Below, piece by piece: positions 8,347 to 17,220 of a stretch of DNA of 64,000 nt. The position numbers and the translations under genes were made by a program. The notes beneath the pieces are model-generated. The model was not told the origin of the DNA. It searched no databases and was given only the letters and a program-made list of their open reading frames with translations. Origin of the DNA: Pseudomonas rhizoryzae (GTDB taxonomy: Bacteria; Pseudomonadota; Gammaproteobacteria; Pseudomonadales; Pseudomonadaceae). The stretch is from NCBI RefSeq assembly GCF_005250615.1, contig NZ_SULM01000008.1:1-64000 (forward strand). The letters run 5' to 3'. Each line of letters starts with the position of its first letter. Position 1 is the stretch's first letter.

Positions 8347-9890
8347 CGGGCCGCCCGCTCGACGGCGACGCGCGCTGGTACCAGCTCTTTATCGGCCGGG
8401 CCGCGTTCGAGGTCCGCACCGCCACCGAGGGCGACCAGGGCGCCGGCCTGGGCGGCCAGGCGCAGGGCGTGCACCTGGGCGGTCACGCGCTGCTGGGCGA
8501 ACAGCCGGGTCTGGGCGTCGAGCACGTGCAGGTAGTCGGTCAGGCCGCGGCGAAAGGCCTCGCGGGCGATGTCGTAGGTGCGCTGGGCCTCCTGGCTGGC
8601 CTGGTCGGCGAGGGTCGCCTGCTTGGCCGCCGAGTCGGCCTTGATCAGGGCGTCGGAAATCTCCTTGAGGGCGTCCACCAGGGTCTGGTTGTAGGCGCTG
8701 ACCGCCATGTCGTAGGCCGCCGATTCCGCGCCAAGGCGACTGCGCAGGGCGCCGCCGTCATAGATCGGCAACGAGAACGCGGGGCCGATGAAGGAGCCGG
8801 TCTTGGCGTGGGTGAGCATCTCGCTGAGCCGGCCCAGGGTGAGGAATTGGCCGACGTTGGCCACCAGGTCGATGTTGGGATAGAAGCTGGCGCGGGCGAC
8901 GTCCACGCCCTTGGCCGCCGCGGCGATCTGCCAGCGGCGCGCCACCACGTCGGGACGCTTGCCGACCAACTCCAGCGGCAGGCTGCTGGGCAGGCGCGGC
9001 GCGGCGCCCAGGGTCAGCCACGGTCGTTGCAGGCTGGCCCCGGCGCCGGGACCCTTGCCAGCCAAGGCGGCGAGCTGGTTGCGATCCAGCGCCAGGGTCT
9101 CGTCCAGGGCTTCCAGCTGGCGCTCGGTCTCGGGCAGCAGGGCACGGGCCTGGCTGACCTCGAACTGGGTGCCGAGGCCGCCGTCCAGTTGCCGCTGGGC
9201 CAGCTCGGCCAGTTGGCGCTGTTGTTCCAGGGTGGCGGCGAGGATGTCGCGCTGATCGTGGTGCAGGGCGAAGCCGATGTAGGTGCGGACGATATTGCCG
9301 GTCAGCTCCAGTTCGGCGGCGCGGACCTCGGCGGCGGCCTGGTGCGCCTGGTCCAGCGCCTGGGCGCTGGCGTCGCGCTCGCGGCCCCAGAAGTCCAGGG
9401 CGTAGCTCAGCCCCAGTTCGGCATTGTTGTTCCAGGTGGTGCGATCGGCCAGTTCGCCGGGGCCGTAGAAGCCGTCGGTGGGCCAGCTGTAGCGCTTGAA
9501 GGCGCCCTTGCCCTCGACCTGCAGGGCTTCGCGGGATTCGGCGAGCCCGGCCAGGGACTCGGCGCGGCGCACCCGGGCGGCGGCCGTGGCCAGGCGCGGG
9601 TTATCGGCCAGGGCGCTGGCGATCCAGGCATCCAGTTGCGCATCGCCATAGGCACGCCACCACTGGCGCTCCGGCCAGGCGGCCTGCTGCGCGGCGTCGC
9701 GGATGGCGGCGTCGGTGACCAGGGCCTGATCGTCGAGGCGTTGCGCCTGGGGCGCGTTGTGACCGGTACTGATGCACCCGGCCAGCAGGGTCGCCAGGGC
9801 GACCACCGCCAGCGCGGGCCATCCTCTGCAAGGGGAAGGCGACACGTGGGGTCCGTTTGCAACAGGGCCATCCCTGAATAGCGCGCCCAT
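8343..9890 (-). CDS. NodT-family outer-membrane efflux lipoprotein
   Basis: The outer-membrane channel of the tripartite pump, 515 residues from the ATG at 9890. A lipobox LLAGC gives a lipidated N terminus near residue 39, late for a signal peptide, so a GTG at 9845 (15 codons in) may be the true start. Two repeated TolC-type helical regions and GKRPDVVARRWQIAAA are typical of NodT-type factors. It is the first gene of the operon and divergent from the LysR gene at 10092. Confidence 0.9.
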   Translation of the reverse strand: MGALFRDGPVANGPHVSPSPCRGWPALAVVALATLLAGCISTGHNAPQAQRLDDQALVTDAAIRDAAQQAAWPERQWWRAYGDAQLDAWIASALADNPRLATAAARVRRAESLAGLAESREALQVEGKGAFKRYSWPTDGFYGPGELADRTTWNNNAELGLSYALDFWGRERDASAQALDQAHQAAAEVRAAELELTGNIVRTYIGFALHHDQRDILAATLEQQRQLAELAQRQLDGGLGTQFEVSQARALLPETERQLEALDETLALDRNQLAALAGKGPGAGASLQRPWLTLGAAPRLPSSLPLELVGKRPDVVARRWQIAAAAKGVDVARASFYPNIDLVANVGQFLTLGRLSEMLTHAKTGSFIGPAFSLPIYDGGALRSRLGAESAAYDMAVSAYNQTLVDALKEISDALIKADSAAKQATLADQASQEAQRTYDIAREAFRRGLTDYLHVLDAQTRLFAQQRVTAQVHALRLAAQAGALVALGGGADLERGPADKELVPARVAVERAAR

Positions 9891-9969
9891 GAAGGCGTGG
9901 TGCGGGACGGCGGAATGAGCGTGAGCTGGAGACGGTATCGTTCAGGCCGAACGGCTATTTGGCGACACT

Positions 9970-10051
9970 GTTAGGATGCTAACGATTATATGAAATTACG
10001 AGGTAGCCGATTAGCGCGCCAACTCGCGATTCTTTGTTTCACATAGTGAAA
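9970..10051. promoter_or_regulatory. Two inverted repeats in the efflux/LysR divergent promoter region
   Basis: GTTAGGATGCTAAC (9970-9983, 5-bp arms, 4-base gap) and TTTCACATAGTGAAA (10037-10051, 6-bp arms, 3-base gap) lie in the 201 bases between the divergent genes. Inverted repeats here are expected for a LysR-type regulator that controls the efflux operon and itself; which one it binds is not known. Confidence 0.5.
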
Positions 10052-10091
10052 TAATATGCAGAATGATGGTTTTCCAGACCCACGAGGTGGC

Positions 10092-11045
10092 ATGGACACT
10101 CTGCACAACATGCGCGTTTTCGTCGCCGTGGTGGAAAGCGGCAGCTTCACCAGCGCGGCCCAGATGCTGCAGACCACCACCGCCCACGTCTCCCGCGCGG
10201 TCGCCCATCTCGAAACCCACCTGCGCACCCGCCTGCTGCACCGCACCACGAGACGTATCGCCCTGACCGAGGCCGGCCAGCGCTACCTGGCGCGTTGCGA
10301 GCAGATCCTCGCCTATGTCGAGGAAGCCGAAGCCGAAGCGGGTCACGCCCAGGCCCGGCCCGAGGGCCGCTTGCGGGTGCACAGCATGACCGGCATCGGC
10401 CAGCACTACGTGATCCGCGCCATCGCCGGCTATCGCACCCTGCACCCCGAGGTGCGCTTCGACCTGACCATGGCCAACCGCATCCCCGATCTGCTGGAAG
10501 AGGGCTTCGACCTGGCCATCGTAGTGGCGGCGGAATTGCCCGACTCCGGCTTCGTGTCCCAGCAGATCGGCCAGACCTATAGCATCCTCTGTGCCTCGCC
10601 CGCCTACCTGCGTGAGCACGGCCAGCCGCAGACGCCGGCGGACTTGGCCGACCACGCCTGCCTGAGATTCATCAGTCCGGTGGTGTCCTTCGACCGCTGG
10701 CAGTTCGAAGGTCCCAACGGCGCGGAAACCTTCCGCCTCGGTGAGACCCCCTTCCAGGTCAATGTCGGCGATGCCATGACCGAGGCCCTGCGCCATGGCC
10801 TCGGCATCGGCGTGCTGCCGCTCTATTCCGCGGTGGACGGCCTGCGCGACGGCAGCCTGGTGCGGGTGCTGCCGGCCTATCGCCTGCAGCGGCTGAATGC
10901 CTATGCCCTCTATGCCTCGCGGCAGTATCTGGATGCCAAGATCAAGACCTGGGTCGCCTACCTGCGCGAGCAGATTCCCGGCGCCCTGGAGGCGGATGAA
11001 GCCGTGGTACGCGCCGCCAGTGAACTCGCCGGACAATCTCGTTGA
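10092..11045 (+). CDS. LysR-type regulator, AaeR-like
   Basis: A 317-residue regulator with an N-terminal winged helix-turn-helix (AAQMLQTTTAHVSRAVAHLE, about 18-37) and a C-terminal substrate-binding fold. The ATG at 10092 is preferred over one 36 bases earlier because GAGGTGG lies just upstream and the protein then begins MDTLHNMRVF, usual for the family. It is divergent from the efflux operon, as aaeR is from aaeXAB in E. coli, so it probably senses an aromatic acid and induces the pump. The inducer is inferred. Confidence 0.88.
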   Translation: MDTLHNMRVFVAVVESGSFTSAAQMLQTTTAHVSRAVAHLETHLRTRLLHRTTRRIALTEAGQRYLARCEQILAYVEEAEAEAGHAQARPEGRLRVHSMTGIGQHYVIRAIAGYRTLHPEVRFDLTMANRIPDLLEEGFDLAIVVAAELPDSGFVSQQIGQTYSILCASPAYLREHGQPQTPADLADHACLRFISPVVSFDRWQFEGPNGAETFRLGETPFQVNVGDAMTEALRHGLGIGVLPLYSAVDGLRDGSLVRVLPAYRLQRLNAYALYASRQYLDAKIKTWVAYLREQIPGALEADEAVVRAASELAGQSR

Positions 11046-11288
11046 GCGCGACGGGTCGCTTGGACTAAGCTCGAAGAGCAGGCGCTCCGTGCCTGGTCAT
11101 AGTTAGTAAGCTATTGAAATATCGCCCGGTATCGCGGTCCTGGGGGGCGACAGGACGGCTTCCTCCCGGCACGCTTCGCGGTCGTCGAGGTCCATGTCCC
11201 AAGTCGGCGGCAACGTCGCAGGACCGCCATGCGGGACGGCCGGATCATGCAGGCGGTCGCGGGCCGCCGTCAGTACCACGGGAGTCCA

Positions 11289-12269
11289 ATGAGCACCCCA
11301 GCAGGACCCACTCTGAGATTCGCCGACCAGCCGCTCAAGGGCATCGCCCTGATCTGCCTGGCGGTCTGGTTGTTCGCCTGCCACGATGCCCTCTCCAAGT
11401 ACCTCGCCGGCTTCTACCCGGTGGTCATGGTGGTCTGGGCCCGCTACCTCTCCCACACCCTGTTGATGATGGGTATCTTCATCCCGCGTTCGGGGATGGC
11501 GGTGATCCGCACCAAGCGTCCTGGCCTGCAGGTACTCAGGGCGCTGTGCCTGATCGGCTGCAGCCTGCTCTTCACCACCGCGTTGCACTATCTGCCGATG
11601 GCCGAAGCCACGGCGGTCAACTTCCTCGCGCCGCTGATGGTCACGGCGCTGTCGGTGCCGCTGCTCAAGGAGCGCGTCAGCCGCAGCCAGTGGGCGGCGG
11701 TGCTGGCCGGTTTCGTCGGGGTGCTGATCATCGTCCGCCCGGGCGGCCAACTGTTCACCCCGGCGGTGCTGCTGCCGGTCTGCTCGGCGGTGTGCTTCGG
11801 CCTCTACCAGTTGCTGACGCGGATACTCAGCGCCACCGACAGCCCTACCACCAGCAATTTCCTCACCGGGGTGGTCAACACCCTGGTCCTCAGCGCCCTG
11901 GTGCCCTTCTTCTGGGAGGTGCCGACGCTGGGGCACGGCTTCATGCTGGCGCTGCTCGGCTTCTTCGGCATGACCGCCCACCTGCTGCTGACCCAGGCCT
12001 TCCGCTACGCACCCCCGGCGCTGCTGGCGCCCTTCAGCTATGGCCAGATCGTCACCGCCGGCATCGTCGGCTACTTCGCCTTCGGCCACGTGCCGGACGG
12101 CGGTGCGATGATCGGCATCCTCATCATCTGCGCCAGCGGCCTGGCCGTGGCCTGGCAACAGAGCCGCAAGAGATCCAAGACCAAACCGGTGCCGGCGCCG
12201 CAACCTGAGGCCTTGCCGGAGGTGGCGGCGGATGCGGGCGATCTGAGCAAGGCTCAGCGCAGCCCGTAA
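11289..12269 (+). CDS. DMT-superfamily (EamA) transporter
   Basis: A 326-residue inner-membrane protein with about ten hydrophobic helices forming two EamA repeats (about 18-150 and 160-300). It opens with [19 protein letters not shown] and contains [26 protein letters not shown], a typical end of the first repeat. Substrate unknown; relatives export amino acids or metabolites. The start at 11289 gives the normal family N terminus. Its 3' end overlaps the convergent ubiA gene by 16 bases, so no terminator fits between them. The 243 bases before it show nothing recognisable. Confidence 0.85.
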   Translation: MSTPAGPTLRFADQPLKGIALICLAVWLFACHDALSKYLAGFYPVVMVVWARYLSHTLLMMGIFIPRSGMAVIRTKRPGLQVLRALCLIGCSLLFTTALHYLPMAEATAVNFLAPLMVTALSVPLLKERVSRSQWAAVLAGFVGVLIIVRPGGQLFTPAVLLPVCSAVCFGLYQLLTRILSATDSPTTSNFLTGVVNTLVLSALVPFFWEVPTLGHGFMLALLGFFGMTAHLLLTQAFRYAPPALLAPFSYGQIVTAGIVGYFAFGHVPDGGAMIGILIICASGLAVAWQQSRKRSKTKPVPAPQPEALPEVAADAGDLSKAQRSP

Positions 12270-13201
12270 TCCGCGATGATGCCCAAGAGGATCGCCAACC
12301 CCGCCCAGTGGTTGTGCAGGAAGGCCTTGAAGCACACCAGCGGATCGCGCGTGCGGGTGACGTGGAATTCCCAGGCGAAGCAGCCGGCCGCCACCACCAG
12401 ACCCAGGTAGAACGGCAGGCCCAGGCCGAAGCGGCCGCCGGCCAGCGCCAGGCAGAGCAGGGTCAGGCCCTGCAGGGTGGCGATGATCACCCGGTCGGCG
12501 TCGCCGAAGAGGATGGCGGTGGATTTCACTCCGATCTTGAGATCGTCCTCGCGATCGGCCATGGCGTAATAGGTGTCGTAGCCCACCGTCCAGATCACGT
12601 TGGCGATGAACAGCAGCCAGGCCGCTGCCGGCAGTTGGCCGGTCTCGGCGGTGAAGGCCATCGGCATGCCCCAGGAGAAGGCCGCGCCCAGGACCGCCTG
12701 GGGGTAGTAGGTGTATCTCTTCATGAAGGGGTAGAGCGCGGCGATGCCGAGGGCGCCGAAGGACAGCCAGACGGTGGTGGCATTGGTGCACAGCACCAGG
12801 CCGAAGCTGATCAGCACCAGGGCGGCGAAGAGGATCAACGCTTCCTTGGGCGTGACCCGCCCGGTAGCCAGGGGGCGGTTCTTGGTGCGGGCGACATGGC
12901 CGTCGAAGTTGCGATCGGCGAAGTCGTTGATCACGCAACCGGCCGAGCGCATCAGTACCACCCCGAGCACGAAGATCAGCAGGTTCTTCAGGCTCGGCAC
13001 ACCCTCGGCGGCGATCCACAGCGCCCAGAGGGTGGGCCAGAGCAGCAGGTAGATACCGATGGGGCGGTCCAGCCGGGTCAGCTGGACGAAATCCTTGAGC
13101 CGCTCGCTGCGCGGACGGGTGGCGATGACCCGGGCGCCGGGCTGCGGGGCGCGGGGCGGGGCAGGACGGCGATCACGAGGGCGGGACGCTTTCTTTTTCA
13201 T
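12254..13201 (-). CDS. ubiA: 4-hydroxybenzoate octaprenyltransferase
   Basis: UbiA joins the polyprenyl tail to 4-hydroxybenzoate in ubiquinone synthesis, in the inner membrane. The 315-residue protein has about eight to nine hydrophobic helices and both aspartate-rich motifs: NDFADRNFD (diphosphate/Mg binding) and the second loop YAMADREDD. The ATG at 13201 ([12 protein letters not shown]) is chosen over a TTG six codons earlier. An extra basic, proline-rich tail of about 35 residues precedes the conserved core. It follows ubiC on the same strand, the normal Pseudomonas order. Confidence 0.95.
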   Translation of the reverse strand: MKKKASRPRDRRPAPPRAPQPGARVIATRPRSERLKDFVQLTRLDRPIGIYLLLWPTLWALWIAAEGVPSLKNLLIFVLGVVLMRSAGCVINDFADRNFDGHVARTKNRPLATGRVTPKEALILFAALVLISFGLVLCTNATTVWLSFGALGIAALYPFMKRYTYYPQAVLGAAFSWGMPMAFTAETGQLPAAAWLLFIANVIWTVGYDTYYAMADREDDLKIGVKSTAILFGDADRVIIATLQGLTLLCLALAGGRFGLGLPFYLGLVVAAGCFAWEFHVTRTRDPLVCFKAFLHNHWAGLAILLGIIADYGLR

Positions 13202-13266
13202 CGGACGGCTGCGTGGCAAAGGGCCCGGCGATTATAAGGGGCCTGTCGGGCGTCGTGAGGATTCGA

Positions 13267-13824
13267 CTAGCGTTCTCGCTCGGCGTGGGGCCAGAACGTC
13301 GGCAGGAAGACCTCGCTGACCAGGATCGCCAAGGGCTGCCGGCGGAACACCGAGCGACGGGCCCAGCAGGACGTGGACCCCACAGCCGCGGGCAGCCAGG
13401 CCTGGGGATAGCGACAGGCCTCCAGCGGCCCGCGGACGAAGGCTGGCGCCTGGAACAGCCAGTGGCCGAGCGGTCGATCGCCCAGTGCTGCCAAGTCGAA
13501 GTCGGCGGCTTCCAGGGCCGTGCGGGCCGCGACGCTACGGGCGAAGACCCAGGGCTCACCGGCACCCCGCAGCCAGACTTCGCGTACCCAGCCGGAGCTG
13601 GCCGGCGCCACGTCCAGTGCCTGACATTCGTCCAGGCGCAGCGGTTGCCAGCCTTCGGCAAGCACCTCCACGGCGAAGCGCCCGCCACTGACGGCGGTGA
13701 GGCGCTCGGTGAGAGAGCCGCGATCGGCGTAGAGCCAGTCGAGCGGCGCTTTGGCGTAATCCGCTTCCCGGCTGGCCGCCTCACGGGTCAGCCAGCGCGG
13801 CGTCGGGTCACAGGCCCCAGACAT
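13267..13824 (-). CDS. ubiC: Chorismate pyruvate-lyase
   Basis: UbiC splits chorismate into 4-hydroxybenzoate and pyruvate, the first committed step of ubiquinone synthesis, and feeds the UbiA reaction encoded next. The 185-residue protein keeps the family's active-site segments: Arg in WVFARSVA, Leu in LGHWLF and Glu in SEVFLP. Its start overlaps the end of the upstream DUF2780 gene by 17 bases. Cytoplasmic. Confidence 0.93.
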   Translation of the reverse strand: MSGACDPTPRWLTREAASREADYAKAPLDWLYADRGSLTERLTAVSGGRFAVEVLAEGWQPLRLDECQALDVAPASSGWVREVWLRGAGEPWVFARSVAARTALEAADFDLAALGDRPLGHWLFQAPAFVRGPLEACRYPQAWLPAAVGSTSCWARRSVFRRQPLAILVSEVFLPTFWPHAERER

Positions 13825-14377
13825 TGCCCAGGGTGCTCAGCAGGGAGGGCTGGGTGCCTTGCTTGCCGAGGTAACCGAGGATCACCTGGGCGAACTGGGT
13901 GGTCATGCTGCTGTTCATGCCCAGGGCGTTGAAGGTCTTGTTGACGTCCTGGCGGCTGTCGACCGAACCCAGCAGGCTGCCCAGCGGACTCTGCTTGGCG
14001 TCCTGGCCACCGCCGCCGAGCAGATTGCCCAGGCCACCCAGTTGTGCCAGACCGCCCGCGGCGTTGGCGCCGGCGAGCTGATCCAGCCCCGGCACGGCCT
14101 TGGCCAACTGGCTGTAGTCGTTGCCCACCAGCTGGTTCTTGGCCAGGCCCAGCAGGGCACCAGTACCGCCCACCGCCTGCTGCGGAGTGACGTTGAGCTG
14201 GCTGGTCAGCGCCTGCAGCAAGCCCTGGGCCTGGGGCGTGGCAGCTGCGGCGGCAGTGGCCTTGGCGTTGTTGTTGCCGCTGGCACTGTTGTAGGCGTTG
14301 ACGGCGTCGTTGAGGTTGAAGGCGAACACCGGGCTGGCGGCGAGCACCAGCGGCAGGGCGAGGACGGGCAGACGCAT
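13808..14377 (-). CDS. DUF2780 exported protein
   Basis: A 189-residue protein with a clear signal peptide (MRLPVLALPLVLAASPVFA) and a low-complexity Ala/Gly/Leu/Asn/Gln-rich mature part (QLGGLGNLLGGGGQDAK), matching the DUF2780 family of small periplasmic proteins of unknown role. The ATG at 14377 is chosen because it begins the signal peptide; the open frame extends 42 codons further upstream without protein-like content. It precedes ubiC with an overlap, so it may share its transcript. Confidence 0.78.
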   Translation of the reverse strand: MRLPVLALPLVLAASPVFAFNLNDAVNAYNSASGNNNAKATAAAAATPQAQGLLQALTSQLNVTPQQAVGGTGALLGLAKNQLVGNDYSQLAKAVPGLDQLAGANAAGGLAQLGGLGNLLGGGGQDAKQSPLGSLLGSVDSRQDVNKTFNALGMNSSMTTQFAQVILGYLGKQGTQPSLLSTLGNVWGL

Positions 14378-14505
14378 ACAGGGACTCCAGCAATTTCTTC
14401 GAAGATTCTTCAGGATAACCCGACGGGGATGACCGTGGACTGAACGACCGGCCTGCACGGGCGCAACGCTGGGGTTATGATCGCCGTTTTGCCGGGGGAA
14501 CACCG

Positions 14506-15735
14506 ATGCTCAACGGATTGTGGCTGGGCTTCTTCATCGTCGCCGGGATCAGTGCCTTCGGCCAGTGGCTGGTGGCGGGCAACGCCGGGGTGTTCGCCGC
14601 CATGGTGGAGAGTCTGTTCGCCATGGCCAAGCTGTCGGTGGAGGTCATGGTGCTGCTGTTCGGCACCCTGACCCTCTGGCTCGGCATCCTGCGCATCGCC
14701 GAGCGGGCCGGTCTGGTGGATGCCCTGGCGCGGCTGCTCGGCCCGCTGTTCGCCCGCCTGATGCCCGAGGTACCGCGCGGGCACCCGGCGCTGGGATTGA
14801 TCACCCTCAACTTCGCCGCCAATGGCCTGGGCCTGGACAACGCTGCTACCCCCATCGGCCTCAAGGCCATGCGTGCCCTGCAGGAACTCAATCCCAGCAG
14901 CACCACGGCGAGCAATGCGCAGATCCTCTTCCTGGTGCTCAATGCCTCCTCGCTGACCCTGTTGCCGGTAACGGTGTTCATGTATCGCGCCCAGCAGGGC
15001 GCCGCCGACCCGACCCTGGTGTTCCTGCCGATCCTGCTGGCCCATACCTGTGCCAACCTGGTGGGCCTGCTGTCAGTCGCCTTCATGCAGCGGCTGAAAC
15101 TCTGGGACCCGGTGGTGCTGGCCTGGCTCGGCGGTGGCGCCCTGGCCTTCGGCGCCTTCGTCGCCTTTCTCTTCACCCTCACCGCCACGGCGCTGGCCGG
15201 GTTGTCGTCCTTGCTCGGCAACCTGACCCTGTTCGGCATCATCCTGGCCTTCCTGATCCTCGGCGCGCTGCGCAAGGTGCCGGTGTACGAGGCCTTCGTC
15301 GAAGGCGCCAAGGAAGGCTTCGACGTCGCCAAGTCGCTGTTGCCCTATTTGGTGGCCATGCTTTGCGCGGTAGGGGTGCTGCGCGCCTCCGGCGCCCTCG
15401 AGGCGATCCTCGAAGGCATCCGCCACATGGTGACCTTGCTCGGCTGGGACACCCGCTTCGTCGAGGCGCTGCCCACCGCCCTGGTCAAACCCTTCTCCGG
15501 CAGCGCCGCCCGCGCCCTGCTGATCGAGACCATGAAGACCCAGGGGGTGGATAGCTTCCCCGCACTGGTCGCGGCCACCATCCAGGGCAGCACCGAGACC
15601 ACCTTCTATGTGCTGGCGGTGTACTTCGGCGCGGTGGGCATCCAGCGCGCCCGCCATGCGGTGGGCTGCGCCCTGCTGGCCGAATTCACCGGCGTCACGG
15701 CGTCGATCCTGGTCTGCTACTGGTTCTTCGGCTGA
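14506..15735 (+). CDS. Nucleoside-recognition (Gate) domain membrane protein, SpmA-SpmB-like fusion
   Basis: A 409-residue inner-membrane protein with two Gate/nucleoside-recognition modules in one chain. The first has ITLNFAANGLGLDNAATPIGLKAM-type residues (about 100-125), like SpmA; the second has VKPFSGSAARAL and IQGSTETTFYVLAVYFGAVG, like SpmB. In Bacillus the two are separate spore maturation proteins; in non-sporulating Proteobacteria the function is unknown. GGGGGAA upstream supports the start. It is divergent from the DUF2780 gene and no operon partner follows. Confidence 0.85.
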   Translation: MLNGLWLGFFIVAGISAFGQWLVAGNAGVFAAMVESLFAMAKLSVEVMVLLFGTLTLWLGILRIAERAGLVDALARLLGPLFARLMPEVPRGHPALGLITLNFAANGLGLDNAATPIGLKAMRALQELNPSSTTASNAQILFLVLNASSLTLLPVTVFMYRAQQGAADPTLVFLPILLAHTCANLVGLLSVAFMQRLKLWDPVVLAWLGGGALAFGAFVAFLFTLTATALAGLSSLLGNLTLFGIILAFLILGALRKVPVYEAFVEGAKEGFDVAKSLLPYLVAMLCAVGVLRASGALEAILEGIRHMVTLLGWDTRFVEALPTALVKPFSGSAARALLIETMKTQGVDSFPALVAATIQGSTETTFYVLAVYFGAVGIQRARHAVGCALLAEFTGVTASILVCYWFFG

Positions 15736-15893
15736 GAGCAGCTAATAAAACTACTGCGCGTTCGCCAGACGGGCGCGTGCAGTGCTCGGAATCCTCATGT
15801 ACCACTCGTACACTCGAACGCGAGCCCGGTGCGGTTCCTGCGCGCCGCGCGCACCCGCCTGACAACCGCTCGCTACGTTTTATGAGCTGCTCT
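15735..15893. repeat. 159-bp element bounded by inverted repeats
   Basis: AGAGCAGCTAATAAAACTAC at 15735-15754 and, on the other strand, AGAGCAGCTCATAAAACGTA at 15874-15893 are near-identical inverted ends of a short non-coding element. Its interior contains no gene. The left end overlaps the TGA of the Gate-domain gene and the right end supplies the last codons of the 15880 gene, so the element has become part of both. It resembles short mobile palindromic elements seen between Pseudomonas genes; no transposase is present. Confidence 0.55.
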
Positions 15894-16545
15894 GGGTCCT
15901 GTGCTCCGGTTCGCGCATCCAGTCGTCCTGCACCATGCGTCGCTGGCGGCGTGAGGTGAGTTGCTGGGTCTGCCAATCCTCGGCGATCAGCGCGCAGTAT
16001 TCGCCGTCGTGCTGGCCCAGGCGGAAGCGCCGGCGCACGCCGATGGGATCATGGTCCGAACCGTAGAAGGCCACGGCGCGAATCTCCATGCCTTCGAACA
16101 CCCAGCCGTCCGGCGGGCGATGGTTGTCCAGCGCCAGGCCATTGCCCTCGGCAGCACGCCGGATCAGGCCCTGGAAGGTGCCGATGTGGGTGAAGTCTCC
16201 GGTGTTGAGCGGGCCCTGGTGGGTGGCCTGGCCGAGCACCAGATCGGGATCGAAGTCATCCTGGCCGCTTTCGCGGATGTCGGTGACATCGGTGTAGAGC
16301 GTTTCGCGATTGGTCTTGAGAATGACCGTGAGCTGGTTGATGAACACCGGTTCGGCGCTCATGTTCGACAGCAGGCAGAGGGCGCCCACGCCCTTGCCGG
16401 CGCCGCGATTGATGATCAGCCGCGGCTGGCGCTGACGCTTGTAGTTGTTGAGCAGCAGTTGGGCATAGAGGATCCAGACGCCCAGGGTGCAGCATTGGGC
16501 GAACAGGGTGAGCACCTGGTAATTGTCTTGCAACCACTGGAACAT
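15880..16545 (-). CDS. Hypothetical protein with one N-terminal membrane segment
   Basis: A 221-residue protein I do not recognise. A hydrophobic segment at about 9-30 (VLTLFAQCCTLGVWILYAQL) is followed by a soluble domain that appears beta-rich (LIINRGAGKGVGALCLLSN, FINQLTVILKTN). The ATG at 16545 places the membrane segment at the N terminus; the upstream part of the open frame looks non-coding. The C terminus (PEHRTQSSS) is encoded inside the inverted-repeat element at 15735-15893, so the tail may be a recent addition. Confidence 0.6.
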   Translation of the reverse strand: MFQWLQDNYQVLTLFAQCCTLGVWILYAQLLLNNYKRQRQPRLIINRGAGKGVGALCLLSNMSAEPVFINQLTVILKTNRETLYTDVTDIRESGQDDFDPDLVLGQATHQGPLNTGDFTHIGTFQGLIRRAAEGNGLALDNHRPPDGWVFEGMEIRAVAFYGSDHDPIGVRRRFRLGQHDGEYCALIAEDWQTQQLTSRRQRRMVQDDWMREPEHRTQSSS

Positions 16546-16691
16546 GGGGCCACTTCGCTGAACGGGATTCCCATCGGAAAGACCGTTCGGGTCCCGGGTT
16601 CCACCGCTTCGCTGGTCGAGCGGTCCTGGTGAGAACATCGCCACAGCCGTGGCGTCCAAGTAGCGAGGTCATCACGCCAAGGAACATCGCC

Positions 16692-16922
16692 ATGCTACGT
16701 CTATCGCTGCTTTGCTGTACCGCCCTGCTCAGCGCGCCGCTGCTGGCCGCGCCCCTGTCCTGTGAACAGCTCAAGGCCGACATCGAGGTCAAGATCCAGG
16801 CGGCCGGGGTGACCGCCTACACCCTGGAAGCGGTACCCAACGCCGAGGTACGGGATCCGAACATGGTGGTGGGGAGCTGCGCCAACGGCACCCACAAGAT
16901 CATCTATCAGCGTAACGACTGA
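16692..16922 (+). CDS. DUF1161 small periplasmic protein
   Basis: A 76-residue protein with a signal peptide (MLRLSLLCCTALLSAPLLA, cut near residue 20) and a short mature domain with two cysteines (LSCEQLKADIEVKIQAAGV and VVGSCANGTHKIIY), likely a disulfide. This matches DUF1161, small secreted proteins of unknown function. The ATG at 16692 gives the signal peptide directly; 21 upstream codons in the same frame are not protein-like. Confidence 0.82.
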   Translation: MLRLSLLCCTALLSAPLLAAPLSCEQLKADIEVKIQAAGVTAYTLEAVPNAEVRDPNMVVGSCANGTHKIIYQRND

Positions 16923-16960
16923 CTTCGGGACGGAAGGCGGACCGTTCATCCGCTGGATGC

Positions 16961-17003
16961 TTGTACAGTTCCGCTTGGCTTAGTACTGTTTGCGCATACA
17001 GTA
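16961..17003 (+). promoter_or_regulatory. Sigma-70 promoter overlapped by a LexA (SOS) box
   Basis: A -35 element TTGTAC (16961-16966) and a 17-base spacer lead to TACTGT (16984-16989). The last is also the left half of TACTGTTTGCGCATACAGTA (16984-17003), which fits the LexA consensus CTGT-N8-ACAG with extra matching flanks. A repressor there would block the -10 region. The gene at 17025 starts 21 bases downstream. Confidence 0.82.
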
Positions 17004-17024
17004 TCTAGCCAAGAGGGTAATGCC

Positions 17025-17201
17025 ATGTCGCTGTTCGCCCGGATTCGCCAAGCTCTGTCCCTTGCCCAGCCTGCGCCGCGCTGGATGGAACGCGAGGATT
17101 TCCTGCGCCTGAGTCGGCAACTGCGTGAGCAGCAGGAGCGCCCCGCTGTGATGCGTACCCTGGACCACAGCCAGGACGACTGGCTGAGCCTGCCGGCCTG
17201 A
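17025..17201 (+). CDS. LexA-controlled 58-residue protein of unknown function
   Basis: A small soluble basic protein (MSLFARIRQALSLAQPAPRW start; DDWLSLPA end) with a predicted amphipathic helix over about 22-40 (REDFLRLSRQLREQQERP). No family recognised and no signal peptide. The Shine-Dalgarno AAGAGGG is 7-8 bases upstream. The LexA box over its promoter predicts induction by DNA damage. By analogy other short SOS proteins inhibit division or modulate repair, but nothing in this sequence shows that role. It stands alone; the next gene is convergent and starts only 20 bases beyond its stop. Confidence 0.72.
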   Translation: MSLFARIRQALSLAQPAPRWMEREDFLRLSRQLREQQERPAVMRTLDHSQDDWLSLPA

Positions 17202-17220
17202 GTCCGTCTGCGCCAGCGGT

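Noticed and set aside
6517-8535. 672-codon open frame opposite the FUSC pump gene
   Set aside because: Antisense to a recognised transporter; Gln/Gly/His-rich composition typical of shadow frames.
11103-13019. 638-codon minus-strand frame spanning the DMT transporter and ubiA
   Set aside because: It overlaps ubiA out of frame and runs antisense through the transporter; both of those are well supported.
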